Origin: Penium margaritaceum | Lineage: Eukaryota > Streptophyta > Zygnematophyceae > Desmidiales > Peniaceae | Direction: 5' to 3' | Assembly (NCBI GenBank): GCA_023375785.1 | Contig: SZWC01000522.1 | Location: 242,812 to 306,811 of the forward strand | DNA length: 64,000 nt | Part shown: positions 34,970 through 46,869 of the stretch, in pieces | Layout of the letters: the number at the start of each line of letters is the position of its first letter | How positions within the stretch are numbered: position 1 is the first letter of the stretch | Notes under the pieces: generated by a model | Database searches by the model: none | Told to the model about the DNA's origin: nothing | The model's input: the letters and a program-made list of their open reading frames with translations, nothing else | Position numbers and translations under genes: made by a program

Positions 34970-35578
34970 TGTTGAATTTCGTTGGCCACTCACATCTCTA
35001 TGCCCTCTTGTCTTCTCCTCCATGCACACACATGTACATATTAATTGACGTGGACCCACCTGGGAAGACGTCAAGCGGGCCCACCATGATTGGCGTCTCT
35101 GGCGACTTGACCCAAGTGCTTCACCCAAGAGTGCCTTTAGGCACATGCATGGTCATGAATTGACTCTCTATCTCTTGTGTGGGAGATGCTAGGGCCCGTT
35201 CATTCTTACTGCCATGCCCTGCATCATGTTTGCTTGCCTGGAGTGTTTTTTGGGGGAGCTGCATTCCCCGGGTGCTGATCCTTAGGGGGCCACCATGCCA
35301 GGTTTACCCAAGCTTTGGTGAGTAGCCGCCGTTTGGTTAATACCGAGCGGTCGGGCTCGACCCCCGGGTGGTAGTGTGTGCTTGCTCGGGTGTGTTTCCC
35401 GTCGTGAGTGCACGCTCACCGGTTGCTAACTCTTGTCCACTCCCCCTTCACTCTCTTTGTCTTGGTTTGTCCGAGTTCATAAAGCAAGTGTTTCTCGCTT
35501 CCATGGCATTCAGTGTGATTCCTCGTGCCTTGATGCTATCTTGCATACACGTGCCCTAGGAAGTTGCCTGGTAACTAA
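34970..35578 (+). repeat. A2 5' LTR
   Basis: Begins TGTTGAATT and ends near GGTAACTA, next to the primer site. Direct copy of 42595-43204 and inverted copy of the A1 LTRs. Confidence 0.85.
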
Positions 35579-35590
35579 TGGTATCAGAGC
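35579..35590 (+). promoter_or_regulatory. A2 primer-binding site, initiator tRNA-Met 3' end
   Basis: TGGTATCAGAGC directly after the 5' LTR, identical to the site in A1 and complementary to the initiator tRNA-Met 3' end. Confidence 0.85.
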
Positions 35591-36109
35591 AACGAGGACC
35601 CGTCCGCACAGCTCATCGATGCTGGCCGCTTGGAAACCACTCGCCCACTCGGTGCACCACGCGGACTCGTGGTGGTCTCGCCTCGTCCCACCACAGGCTC
35701 TCTCACAACCGCTCACCCTCGTCGCTGCCCACATCTCCAGCACCTAGCAACAGCACCTAGAGGGTTGTAGCACCTTTTAGTAACTCGCTTGTAGCTGCAC
35801 CATTTTTTGATTGCCAACACCAGCAGACGACCTCGCATGCACCTCTCTTTGCACCACACTCAGTGTCCACAGCAGTCTGCCACACGCTGCCAGTAGGCCG
35901 AGCCTCCACTCTTTGGAGGTACACACCTACTACGGTGGCCTTCATTCACCCGGGACCCCTCTTGCGGACCGAGAGCTCTCTGCTGCCCGCACGTTTAGGC
36001 GGCATCCCTGCCACTGTTGGCCACCGTCACTACGGTTGGAGCACTCTGCTACAGTTGCCGCTGTCTTGTAGTTACCTGCTGCCCCACGTTGCATCACACC
36101 CCGTATATC

Positions 36110-37096
36110 TTCCGTGCATAGCACCAGGTGGCAGGCACACTATTCGGCTACCTCTGCAGCCACAGCAGCAGTCACACTTGAGTCGCCACCTCATGACAGC
36201 CCTCAAAACAAGGAGCTTGACTCCCCTCGTACAGCTGTCCACTACGCTGACCACGGGTGGGAGGATTCTTACCTCATTGACTCTCCTCTGTTACGTGGTG
36301 GCGATACACCTCTGTGGTTCTGCGTGCTTGACAGATCCTACTGGCGCGAGGAGCTCGCAGAACTGGACGAGAGGGAGGCAGCTGAGCAGGAGGAGGAGAT
36401 AAAGCGACAGGTGTACACGGCGGACAACCTGCCTCCAACGCCGCCTCACTCCTTAAACATGCAACCTCCTTGTGATCCACAGTCATCCAAAACTACATCT
36501 GTAGCCGACCCCACATCTACTCCATCTCCCACAGCAGCTACGTCGACTGGGCAGCCACCAACTCCAGAGGTACCCGGGATGATCCCCGTCCTTCCCGTTC
36601 ACACAGATTCCATCAGCCTGGCAGGTACCATTCTTGACGTAGTATCAGATGTAGCAGCAACCTTTGCAGCCACTGCCCGCGGTGCAGAGCCCCCTCCCAG
36701 ACAGCGGTGGGCCGTACCGTTGACGCTTACGCGCACGTAGCCGCATCTCTCACACTACATGCCGCTGCAGCCGCCAAAATTGCTACTCAGGTGACAGCAG
36801 CAGCGGCTTCTGTCGCCACTGATGCATCATTTGCCGCAGACTCATTTTCAGCTACTGTCAGCTCCATCCGTGCTTCCACTACAACTGTAGTCCTAACTCC
36901 CACAGGTGCTTTGCGGGAACTGACAACACACGTCACCACAGGGGTTCTGATTGCATCAGCATCAGCAGCGGTGGCTAGGGCCACCGTCACTGGCCTTCTC
37001 TGCCTCACCGTGACAGTTGCAGGGTGGGTTGCCGTTCTCTTCTCTTCAGCTGCGATAGTCGTGGCTCCTCTCTTTGCATTGCTACCCCGTCCCTAG
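36110..37096 (+). pseudogene. A2 extra coding region upstream of gag
   Basis: Counterpart of about 14850-14150 in A1. Shared text includes RQVYT.DNLPP, IPVLPVHTDS, VVLTPTGALRELTTHVTTGV and the hydrophobic stretch TGLLCLTVTVAGWVAVLFSS near the end. The region stops about 75 bases before the gag start at 37171. Composition is Ala/Thr/Val-rich before the hydrophobic helix. No domain recognised; function unknown. Fossil. Confidence 0.6.
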
Positions 37097-37170
37097 TTTG
37101 GTGAGCACACTCTCTCCTTTGCACTGCACATTCCCTTGTTACTTCATCCTCTCTGCCTGCTCACTCTCAC

Positions 37171-38500
37171 AATGCCAGGACCAGAAGAAACCATAGAGGC
37201 TCTCCAAGCCGCCCTTAGTGAGGCCCAGGCGGCCTGCCGCAAAGCTGAGGATGACATGCAACGCAACAGCGAGACACAATAGGCATTAGCCACCACAGTG
37301 GCGAACCTAGTCATAGAGCACCTACAAACTGTCCCTGCCCTTGCCGCTGTCCTTCCTGCTGATGAAACTGCATCTGCTGACTCATCTGTGCCTCCTAGTG
37401 GAGGTGTCTCCAACTCCTCTTCGCCCGTTCTTTCAGCAGCCGCTCTCGCTAACATCCTCCTACCTGCACGGCAGAAGGACTTCGAGACCCCACCACCACA
37501 GTTCACCTCCAAACTCACCTTCACGTCATAGGAAACGCGCGTCGGCGCGTGGGCCCAAGGGGAACTTACTACTCCCCTCCAAAGGCACCGTTTGTTCCAC
37601 AGTCAGCTGAGGCGGCTCGGGCCATCCGCGCTCTCATCAATGCCGGACCCGAGGGTCTCCTGGATGACATTGGTACGTTTAATGCAGACCCAACACGAGG
37701 CACACCTGCTGATCCCGTCGGTGCATACGCTCTCATTCGTCGTCGCAAGACAGTCACCGGGCATGCAGCCCAGAGTGCTCTTTCCATGCAACTTAACACC
37801 TTGCAGATGTGGGCTGATGAGACTGCAGATGAGTACTGGGCGCGAATTCTGCGCCTGCTGCGCGACCTGAGCAAAGCTGCTCCTGGGCCTTTGTCTGCCT
37901 GCTTGTCCATTGTTGCGGGCCTGATTCCAGAGCTCTCTGATCTCTATCTACACGTCTCCCAGGCAGAACTTGAGCGTCTTGCTTATGCTCCACTCCCTGT
38001 GGACACACCTAAAGGGATTGGACCTCTTTATGACTTCACTGCTTCCCGTCTCACTGATTAGTGGAACAGTCTGTAGAACAAGCGCATGCATCGCGCTGCA
38101 CTCGCTGCCGTCATGACCTCCTCATCCTCCTCTGCAGCCACCTCTGCCTCACCTTCAATCTCCACTTCACTTGCCGCAGATCACTCCACTCAGGCGGCTC
38201 CTCATGGTGGTGGTTCCAATCGTGGGGGCGGCCGCGGTGGGGGCAAAGGGCGTGGAGGTGGCCGGAGTGGCAAGTCGTTCTCCGGCTCCACCACCAACAC
38301 AAATGTCACCTGCTAGAATTGTGGCGCTATTGGCCACTCTATGCCCATGTGTCCTGCCCGCCGTGATGATTTCCGCCTGGCCTCCTCCATGCGTGCCCAT
38401 TGGGCGCGCACCCGGAGTCACTTCCTCTTCCGTGGCTGCGGCGGTGACGGTCGCATCTTCTTCTTCCTCTTCCTCAGCCTCCGTGCTCGCCACCACATAT
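37171..38500 (+). pseudogene. A2 gag
   Basis: Starts MPGPEETIEALQAALSEAQA, nearly identical to the A1 gag start. It continues with the capsid-like SIVAGLIPELSDLYLHVSQA, a Gly/Arg-rich stretch (GGGRGGGKGRGGGRSGK) and a knuckle-like region near 38310-38350. Fossil. Confidence 0.8.
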
Positions 38501-38959
38501 GCTCCCCTTCAGCCATCACCGTCACCCCCCAGTCCTTGGGGCTGGATCCCGCCCCCATCAGGTCCTCTCCACTACGGTCCTCTGTCCTCACACTACTCTG
38601 CACCCTCCTGGACGCGTGACGACGCCCACCTATCTAACCGTTCCTCTGACCGCTCCTCCGATCGCTCCTCTGACCGCCGTAACGAGGAGCGTGTTTTTGA
38701 GTGGCGCCTCGCTGAACTGCTCCACCTTCGCTCTCAGGGAGGTGAGAGTGTGAGTGGCCTATTTCGTGTGTCTGTCTATGAGTCTGACGCCACCCTTTGT
38801 GGTGCAACGTCTGGGGGTGTTCAAGGGGACTTGCATGATGCTTGTGACTGGATTGAAAAATGGAAGTCTCACACGTTCCCCACTCACCTTGGTGACTCCT
38901 CCTCCCTCTCTCTTCGTGGCACTGTCGCTGTCTGTCTTGTTCTTCCTACCACTCGTGCA

Positions 38960-40730
38960 GCCCCTGGCCTCTGGATCATTGATTCCGGGGCCACCCAACA
39001 CATGACCTCTTGCCGCTCCTCCTTTATTTACTTGGCCCTGTCGGCCCTGTTCGCTCTGTTTGCACTGGCTCTGGCCAACTCCTCCCCGTTCATGGTGTCG
39101 GTGTTGTATGTTTTTTTTGGTCCTGGTGGCACGGTCTATCTTTCTGGCGTGTTGTACATCCCCGACCTTGATGTCAGCCTGCTCTCAGTGACCACCCTTG
39201 ATGACCAGGGCATGGACTTTTCGTCCAGCCGTGGTCTTGCCTCGATTTATCTCCGCTCTTCTGGTTGCGTTGTTCTACATGGAGTGCACTGTGATTGCCT
39301 GTTTTGTGTGCCGCTGTACTTTCCCTCGTCTTCCACTGCCTCTGCTCTTGTTCATGTGGCGCCCTCCTTGTCTCATGCATATGTTGATCTCTTGCATCCT
39401 TGGCTTTGTCATATTCACACTGCTGCCATCCAGTGCCTCCTTCGCCTTCAGCCTGCTACGGGCCTTGACCCTGCCACCTTTGCACCTCCCTGCTCCTCAA
39501 ACTGTCTTGACTGTGCCAGTGGCAAGATGCATTGCTCTCTGTTTTCCACCTCCGAGTCTCGCTCAGCTCACCCTCTTGACCTTGTCCATGCTGATGTCAT
39601 GGACCCGCTTCCCCATGCCTTTCTTGGTGGTCTTGGTCACTACGTTCTCTGCTTGACCGATGACTTCTCCCGGTACCATTGGGTCTTTGCTCTCCATCAC
39701 AAAAGTGAAGTCTCTGACGTCCTTGAAGCGTGCCTCCCTCAGGCCGAGCACGATTGTCTTCGTCCTCTGCGTGTATTTCGCAGTGACAGGGGAGGTGAGT
39801 TCCTCGGCCCCACCTCCCGCTTCCTTGAGTCTCGTGGTGTTCGTCTTGAGCTCACAGCCCCCTACACCCCTCAGCAAAACGTGGTGTCTGAACGCTAGAA
39901 TCGCACCCTTGCTGATGGAGTACATGCCCTTCTTTCTGCCTCCGGTCAGTCCCCGCTGTTCACCTTTGAAGCCATGTCCTACATGACGTGGGTCTGGAAT
40001 CGGGTTCCTCACGGTCCTCTTCCCCACACGGTCACACCCTTTGAACGCAGGACGGGTCTGCGCGCCGACCTCCGCCTTGTCCACATATGGGGGTATCTTG
40101 CTTCTGTCTGCCTCCCCGCCAATCACCGGGATGGTAAGCTGTCCCCCCGTGGTCGCCTATGTGTCTTTCTTGGTGTCTCTCCCTTCTCTAAAGCTTGGCG
40201 TTTCTGGAATCCCTCCCGCAGTCGCGTCATTGAGTCACGTGATGCCCTGTTCTTTGAACACTTGTTTGAACGAGATGCTCCCCGCTTCGACGGGTCCCTC
40301 TCTCCGCTCTCTCAGGGTAGGGATGATCCTCTCCCCTCCGGGGTATCTTCTCTCCCCTCCGTGCATCCCTCGGTTCCCCCTGTCTCCTCTTTCCCTCTGG
40401 GTCCCTCTACCTCCTCTTTGCCTCTGAGTCCTGGCACTGAGCCGGCCAAGTCTTCTACTCCGGTGGTGACTCCCACGTCCTCTCTCTCTCCCCCCTCTGG
40501 CTCCTCTCTACCCTCTCCTGTGGACTCACCTGACCTACACTCTGCTGCTGAGCCGGCCCTACTGCCAGCGTCTCCTGACCGTCCTGAGCACCCTGCTCCC
40601 TTTGTCTCATCTCCATCTCCAACTGCTGTTGTGCACCCAGCCTCTCCTATCCAGTCCTGCCCGCCACGGTCTATTCCTCCTGTCTCACCCTACACGCGTG
40701 GTGGTCGCCTCAGGGCCCTCCCCTCCTAGT
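38960..40730 (+). pseudogene. A2 protease, integrase and Pro/Ser-rich tail
   Basis: LWIIDSGATQHMTSC holds the protease active site. It is followed by VLYIPDLDVSLLSVT, CLDCASGKMHCS, LDLVHADVMDPLP, CLTDDFSRYHWVFAL, VFRSDRGGEFLGP and YTPQQNVVSE of the integrase, then a copia-type tail (VFLGVSPFSKAWRFWNPSRS) and a long Pro/Ser-rich linker before the reverse transcriptase. Fossil. Confidence 0.88.
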
Positions 40731-40739
40731 CTCACGCTG

Positions 40740-42505
40740 TGGTCTCTGGTGACCCTGGTCTCCGTGCCCTTGGCCTCATGACCTCTAGCTTGTCTTCTGC
40801 TGCCTCTGTTGTTAACCCCAGCACTGCTCTTGGCTACTCTCTTGTTGAACAAGAGTTCCACTCCGCTCTCTCGTCATCTGTAGCTAGGTATGTTGCCTCT
40901 TGCTTTGCTACCGCCGGTCTCTCTCCCCTTCCGCATGAACCACTGACTGTTCAGGCGGCGCGTGCAACCATGGACTCCTCTCTCTGAGAGCAGGCCATGA
41001 AAGCTGAACTTGATGCACTGTTGGAGCACAGTGTTTACGAGCTGGTGGACCTACCACCAGGCCGCAAAGCTGTCGCGGCCAAATGGGTTTATCGGCGCAA
41101 ACTGAACCCAGACAACACTGTTGAGCGGTATAAAGCACGTCTCAAGGCAAAGGGATTCTCCCAGATTCTTGGTGTGGACTTTGACGGGACGTTTGCACTA
41201 GTTGGCCGGTATACAACCGCCAGAGCATTGCTCAACCTGGTTACCCAGCATGGCTGGGAACTGGAGCAAATGGACATCAACAATGCTTTCTTGCATGGCA
41301 AGCTGGATGAGGAGGTTTACGTGGTGCATCCGTCCGGTTTCTCAGATGGGACAAACCGTGTGTGGCAACTGTGCAAGGCCCTCAATGGGCTTAAGCAGTC
41401 CCCACGCTGCTGGAACTAAGAGATCACAGCGACTTTGGAGAGAGGGGGCTTTAGAAGGAGTCTAGTGGACCCTCCTCTGTTCCTTAGCTCCCCTATAAAA
41501 CCGTTGGTTGCCATCCTGGTTGATGTTTATGATCTCCTCATTGCGTCTCCTGACACCTCGGTCGTCTCTGCTGCTACGTCCCTTCTGCAGGCAGCCTATA
41601 AGATGAAGGATCTGGGTCCGACCCGTGTCTTCTTGGGCATGGAGCTAGAGCGTGACCGTGCACGTCGCACTCTGCACGTGCACCAGGCTGCGTACGTCCA
41701 CAGCCTGGGGGAGCGCTTCAGTCCCCTCCTCACTGCCATTCCCACTGCTTCTACACCCATGACCCCTGCGGGTCAGTCACTACTGCAATCCTTGGACCTC
41801 TCAAAGCTAGGGGAGACAAGAGATGTGACTGACTACCTTCGATTCATTGGCTCACTGATGTACCTTGCCACCAACACATGTGCTGATGTGGCCTTTGTGG
41901 TCAACTTTCTGTCTCAATTCTCTCAGTGTCCACGCAAGCAGCATCTTGAGGCTGCCTTGCGAGTCGTCCGCTATGCACTCTCCACACCACGTGTCGGTCT
42001 CTTCTTTCGTGCACAATCCTCCCTCATGGTTGATGGCTTCACTGACAGTGACTGGGCACACGACTCTGATGCACGCAGTCAAACTGGGTACATTTTCATG
42101 GTAGATGGGACCACTATCTCTTGGGAAGGCGGCAAACAAGGGTGTGTTGCCTGTAGCACAGGTGAGGCTGAGTATGTTGCACTTGGCGCAGGCACGTGTG
42201 AGGCTGTCTGGCTGTGTCGCTTGCTGCAGCACTTATGTGTCTCCATCCGTTGCATCACTCTATGTTGTGATAGCCAAAGCACAAAGGCCATTGCCGAGAA
42301 CAGTGGCATGCATCACTCCCGCACCAAGCACATCAATGTTGAGCATCACTTTGTTCGTGAGTGCATTGCCGCCGGCATTGTCCAGGTTACCTGGGTGGAC
42401 ACACGTTCTCAGAGAGCAGACTTCCTCACCAAAGCACTCAGTCGCAATATTTTCAAAAGTGCGGTTCATGCTGCTGGTCTCATCTGTCCCCATGACCCAG
42501 GTTGA
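40740..42505 (+). pseudogene. A2 reverse transcriptase and RNase H
   Basis: Contains KWVYRRKLNPDNTVERYKAR, LEQMDINNAFLHGKLDEEVY, LNGLKQSPRCWN, MKDLGPTRVFLGMELERDR, the FVVNFLSQFSQCPRKQHLEA linker and RNase H text (DSDWAHDSDARSQTGYIF, STGEAEYVAL, KHINVEHHFVRE). Fossil. Confidence 0.9.
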
Positions 42506-42594
42506 GTGGCTCTGTGTGTCTCACACGTCTCTGTTCGTCTCATCCTCCTGATACTTCATGTGTGTGGGATATTTGCCTGCGGGTCATGGGGGAG

Positions 42595-43204
42595 TGTTGA
42601 AGTTTGTTGGCCACTCACATCTTTATGCCCTCTTGTCTTCTCCTCCATGCACACAAATGTACAGATTAATTGACATGGGCACACCTGGGAAGACGTCAAG
42701 CGGGTCCACCATGATTGGCGTCTCTGGCGACTTGACCCAAGTGCTTCACCCAGGAGTGCCTTCGGGCACATGGATGGTCATGACTTGATTCACTATCTCT
42801 CGTGTGGGAGATACTAGGGCCCGTACATTCTTACTGCCGTGCTCTACATCATGTTTGCTTGCCTTGAGTGTTTTTTGGGGGAGCTGCATTCCCCGGGTGC
42901 TGATCCTTTGGGGGCCACCATGCCGGGCTTACCCGAGCATTGGTGAGTAGCCGCCGTTCGGTTAATACCGAGCGGTCGGGCTCGACCCCTGGGTGGCGGT
43001 GTGTGCTTGCTCGGGTGTGTTTCCCGTCGTGAGTGTACGCTCACCGGTTGCTAACTCTTGCCCGCTCCCCCTTCACTCTCTTTGTCTTGGTTTGTCCGAG
43101 TTCATAAGGCAAGTGTTTCCCTCTTCCATGGTGTCCCATGTGCTTCCTCGTGCCTTGATGCTATCTTGCATACACGTGCCCTAGGAAGTTGCCTGGTAAC
43201 TATA
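42595..43204 (+). repeat. A2 3' LTR
   Basis: Begins TGTTGAAGT after the polypurine tract CATGGGGGAG (42585-42594) and ends AACTATA just before the target duplication gaaac. Confidence 0.85.
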
Positions 43205-43209
43205 GAAAC

Positions 43210-43999
43210 TCGGGGATCTTAACAACCATATGCTCAAACAACTCACTATAGCAATGGATGAGGTACAAAACTTGTGCGCGTAGGAATCGGTGCTCGCCAA
43301 TAGAAGAAGCCTACTCTGAATTGAATCCTAAACCTAGCCAACACTCCCATTAGGTAGGATTGTAAATTTCTAATGTATAGCTTTACATGCGTAGAAATAC
43401 TCACATACATGCATAGTCAAACTGGAGCACATGCCATGGATTTAGAGGAATCTCCCTTGTATTTTTTGGAACGGACGAAGACAAGTATGATGGACAAGAG
43501 GGCGGGGTGTTTTACGCCTGTCACTTGAGCCCATTGCTCAGAAGGCCTACATGGGGCTCGGTCACCACCTTGGGGTCAAACCAGACACACTGGCAACATG
43601 GTAATGGCTATTTTCTCGTGCATTGAGAAAGACCGGGATGCATGGTCCCAAGGTACAAGCAACCCGGTGACACACGCAACTGCTCACACATGCACAATGG
43701 AGAGAAAGATATTCACATCAACAATGGCATTGTGTTGGTTCGTGTCACCTCATTTGTGTTCAATGCACACTAATGAAAGAAACGTGTACATGTTCTGATT
43801 TATGTAGCTCTTGAGCTCTCAAAGGCATCCCAAACTTGGATGTAGCAAATGTTGTCATTGTAGGGTGATCTTATGCACTTTAGGCAAGGCGCCTCAACTA
43901 CACAATCCAATGTGTGTCATTTTTGTTGTGCTTCAAAGCTCAAAGTGTGTCAATCACCTTTGAAGGTGCGTACATGGGAAGAGTCAAGAGGTCACTTAC
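43210..43999. other. Sequence between A2 and E, nothing recognised
   Basis: No protein text or repeat partner recognised. By position it may include the decayed 3' LTR of E, but no second copy was found to show this. Confidence 0.3.
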
Positions 44000-44686
44000 A
44001 TATTTACCAATCCATGAAAATGCTCTCCCTGGATCCACAGATAAACAATTCACATGCTCTACAGAGGAGTACAAAGAGTAGTATGCACGTCACACAAGAA
44101 CGAGTGTGCAATAGCAACAGACCAATAGCGTGCACAACTTCTTCAAACAGCCGGCTACTGAACGCCTTGGTCAAAAAGTCTACATGCAACAGGCGCCTGT
44201 CAATCAAGACAAGCTAGATGTCTCCTCCAGCAATGCACTCATGCACAAAGCAATGCTCAACGTTGATGTGCTTTGTTCTAAATTGGTGCATGCCATCATG
44301 CTCAGCAATTGCCTTTGAGATTTGGTTTTCACAGCGTAAATTGGTTGAGCAAATGGACACGGCCAACTATTGTATTGAAAATCAAAGCTATGTTATGACA
44401 CGTACTTATACCGAGTGCGAAATACTTGAACTCACTTGAGATGCACACCACACACTCATGTCTTCCACTCTTCCACAAGATAGTCATCCCCTTCATAAGA
44501 GATATGTACCTTGTCTGATTACACACTCTGGTGTCATATGCCCAGTTGTTATCCGTGTATCTGTCAACAATGTAGGGTTGTGCGTGATAACACATCAAGG
44601 AGCGCCCTCTAAAAAGTGAGCAATGGATGAAATGTAGGGCAGTCTCGAGGTGGCGCTCTTGAGGTTGTGATGATAATTGAGCTAAG

Positions 44687-45399
44687 TGTTAAAAAGTGCC
44701 CCTACCATGGTTGCCGTTTGCCGTTTTCCTGGTCTGACTACTAGAGAGTTGTTGGATGTCCAATCTGATTGCAGATTTGGACTCCTTGGATTTTGCCATG
44801 CGATTTCGAGCTTTCAGTTGCTCAATTTGGTTGAGAATTCAGAGAGTTAGCCCTACCCAAAGTTTGGGTGGTTAGGCGGGTGGAATCTGGTACCCGTCCG
44901 GGGTGACGGGATACTCCACCGCCGGTGGTCCGTGTTCAGCTCCAACTGGCTCCATAGACCCCAAGGCCCTAGAGGAAGCAACCAGGGAGGTCCTCTGGAC
45001 CAGTTCGAGCCGCCCTTTGACTTGTCAATCAAAGAAAGGCGCTTCGAGCCGTCGTCGGCTCGTGTCGGAGACGACTCACGTCGGTGGCAGCCAAAGGCGG
45101 CTCCACCAAGGGTTGCTTGGATGGGCATAGCAGGGACTATACTGCTCCGTTTTGGGCGTGCTTGGATGCGTTGGAAAGCTTAGATCACAGGCTATAAGAA
45201 TCTGATGTAATCTCACCAAAATAACTAACAATTAATGATTCGCAACCTTTCTCAGTTTCTGCAATCTGTATTTTGCCAGAATTCTGCTCCCTTGGTGTTG
45301 TGGCGACCCAAAGCACACACCTCCCTTGGAATTCTCTTTGCACTAAGTAGCCGTGCACACTTAGGTAGTTCAGGGCACGCCAGGACAGCATTCCTGACA
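44687..45399 (+). repeat. D 5' LTR
   Basis: Starts TGTTAAAAAGTGCC and ends TTCCTGACA, followed at once by the primer site. Its partner at 50189-51106 appears longer because of a repeated block around the N at 50506. Confidence 0.85.
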
Positions 45400-45401
45400 A
45401 A

Positions 45402-45417
45402 GGGTTATGGGCCCACC
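45402..45417 (+). promoter_or_regulatory. D primer-binding site, half-tRNA type (initiator tRNA-Met anticodon arm)
   Basis: GGGTTATGGGCCCACC two bases after the 5' LTR. It is complementary to the anticodon arm of plant initiator tRNA-Met (GGUGGGCCCAUAACCC) and the same as in B. Confidence 0.8.
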
Positions 45418-45497
45418 ACGCTTCTGCTGCGCACGGGAGTGTCGCTCCGGGCGACATCCCCGTCGCACTCTGAGACTGTCCTTCGCAGAAGTTCATC

Positions 45498-46390
45498 ATG
45501 GCGCAGAAGCCGGAGTCCTCGCCCATCCAAAAGTACATGGGCAGCCCTAGATTTGGGCTGTGGCGGTGGCATTTTGAGATCTACCTCACGCACAAGGGAC
45601 TGCTGGAGCTTATGAAGGGCACAGAGGTTCAAGATGCGAGCGCAACGAACGAGGAGAAGACGTCCTTCGCGAAGAAGAACACGGAGGCGCTGATGCTCCT
45701 CTTGTCAGCGTTGCATGAAACTCAGTGGGGCTACATCCACGGCTGCGACCTGGCAGCTGACGCGTGGAAGAAGCTCTGCTCCATTCACCAATCAACATCC
45801 CTAACCAACAAGATCTTCGCAATGAAACGACTCTTGACGATAAGGATCAAGGAGGGTGAGGATGTCATTTCTACAATGCAGCAGATCGAGTCTCTTGCCT
45901 CACAATGCAATGATGTGGGGTGGAAGATTGACATGAAGATGCAGACGATGGCGCTCCTCATGGCTCTACCCGACAGTTGGAGCCCTCTCATCACCGTGCT
46001 GGGAGGTTGGGAGGAGAATAAACTCACCTACGGCGCAGTCGCCGAGTACATCCGCAACGAGGTGCACCGTTAGAGCGGTGATGAGACCTCATCATCCTCA
46101 ACTGCCCTGGTCACCAAAACGCAGGGTGGCAGCAGCAGTGGCAAGCGAGGCGGCGGTAAGGGCAGCGGCAAGAAGGGCGCCAAGAGGGGTTCGTACCATA
46201 AATGTGGCAAGGAAGGCCATTGGGCCAAGGAGTGGCCAGAGGAGGCGTAGGCTGGCGGCAAAGGTGCCAAAGGCAAGAAGGCGCTCCTCAACGGCATGAG
46301 GAACCATGACCTGAAGGGGGCCAACCGACGGTGCCTCGACTCAGGTGCGGAGGAGCATACCCAAGTCAAGAAGGTGGGGTTCATCAACTA
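45498..46390 (+). pseudogene. D gag and protease start
   Basis: Starts MAQKPESSPIQKYMGSPRFG. The UBN2-type capsid region (CSIHQSTSLTNKIFAMKRLL, ALPDSWSPLITVLGGWEENK) is followed by a basic Gly/Lys stretch, the knuckle YHKCGKEGHWAKE near 46195-46235, and RRCLDSGAEEH near 46330, the protease site. Fossil. Confidence 0.85.
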
Positions 46391-46403
46391 CACCAAATCT
46401 GCA

Positions 46404-46868
46404 AAGTCCATGGTGACCGCCAACGACAAGGTCGAACCTGCGGCCGGCCAAGGTGACGTGGACATAGAGGTGGTGGTTGGTGGTAAAAAGGCGCAATGTG
46501 TTATCCAAAATGTGCAACATGTCCCCGGCCTGGCTGACATTCTGAGTGTGAGCCACTTGACAGACAAGGGGTATGAAGTTCTCTTCCGCAAGAAAGGTGC
46601 AATCGTGCGGATGGACGGTGGCGGCGAGGTCGTGCNAAGTCCATGGTGACCGCCAACGACAAGGTCGAACCTGCGGCCGGCCAAGGTGACGTGGACATAG
46701 AGGTGGTGGTTGGTGGTAAAAAGGCGCAATGTGTTATCCAAAATGTGCAACATGTCCCCGGCCTGGCTGACATTCTGAGTGTGAGCCACTTGACAGACAA
46801 GGGGTATGAAGTTCTCTTCCGCAAGAAAGGTGCAATCGTGCGGATGGACGGTGGCGGCGAGGTCGTGC
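46404..46868. repeat. 232-bp perfect duplication around a single N (46636)
   Basis: Bases 46404-46635 and 46637-46868 appear identical, separated by one N. Most likely two contig ends placed side by side without being merged. Confidence 0.85.
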
Positions 46869-46869
46869 T

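Larger units (their letters stand above)
34970..43204 (+). mobile_element. A2: Ty1/copia LTR retrotransposon, family A, broken
   Basis: An 8.2-kb plus-strand copy of the A1 family. LTRs lie at 34970-35578 and 42595-43204 and are about 93-95% alike by eye. The 5-bp target duplication gaaac (34965-34969 and 43205-43209) is exact. In order: primer site, leader, pre-gag region (about 36110-37096), gag (about 37170-38500), protease (about 38970-39020), integrase (about 39150-40260), reverse transcriptase (about 40740-41880), RNase H (about 41900-42505), polypurine tract. It is broken at several points. LTR divergence suggests it is somewhat older than A1. Confidence 0.9.

Noticed and set aside
46404-46868. 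True tandem gene duplication in element D
   Set aside because: The joint is an N and the copies are exact; an assembly effect is the simpler reading.
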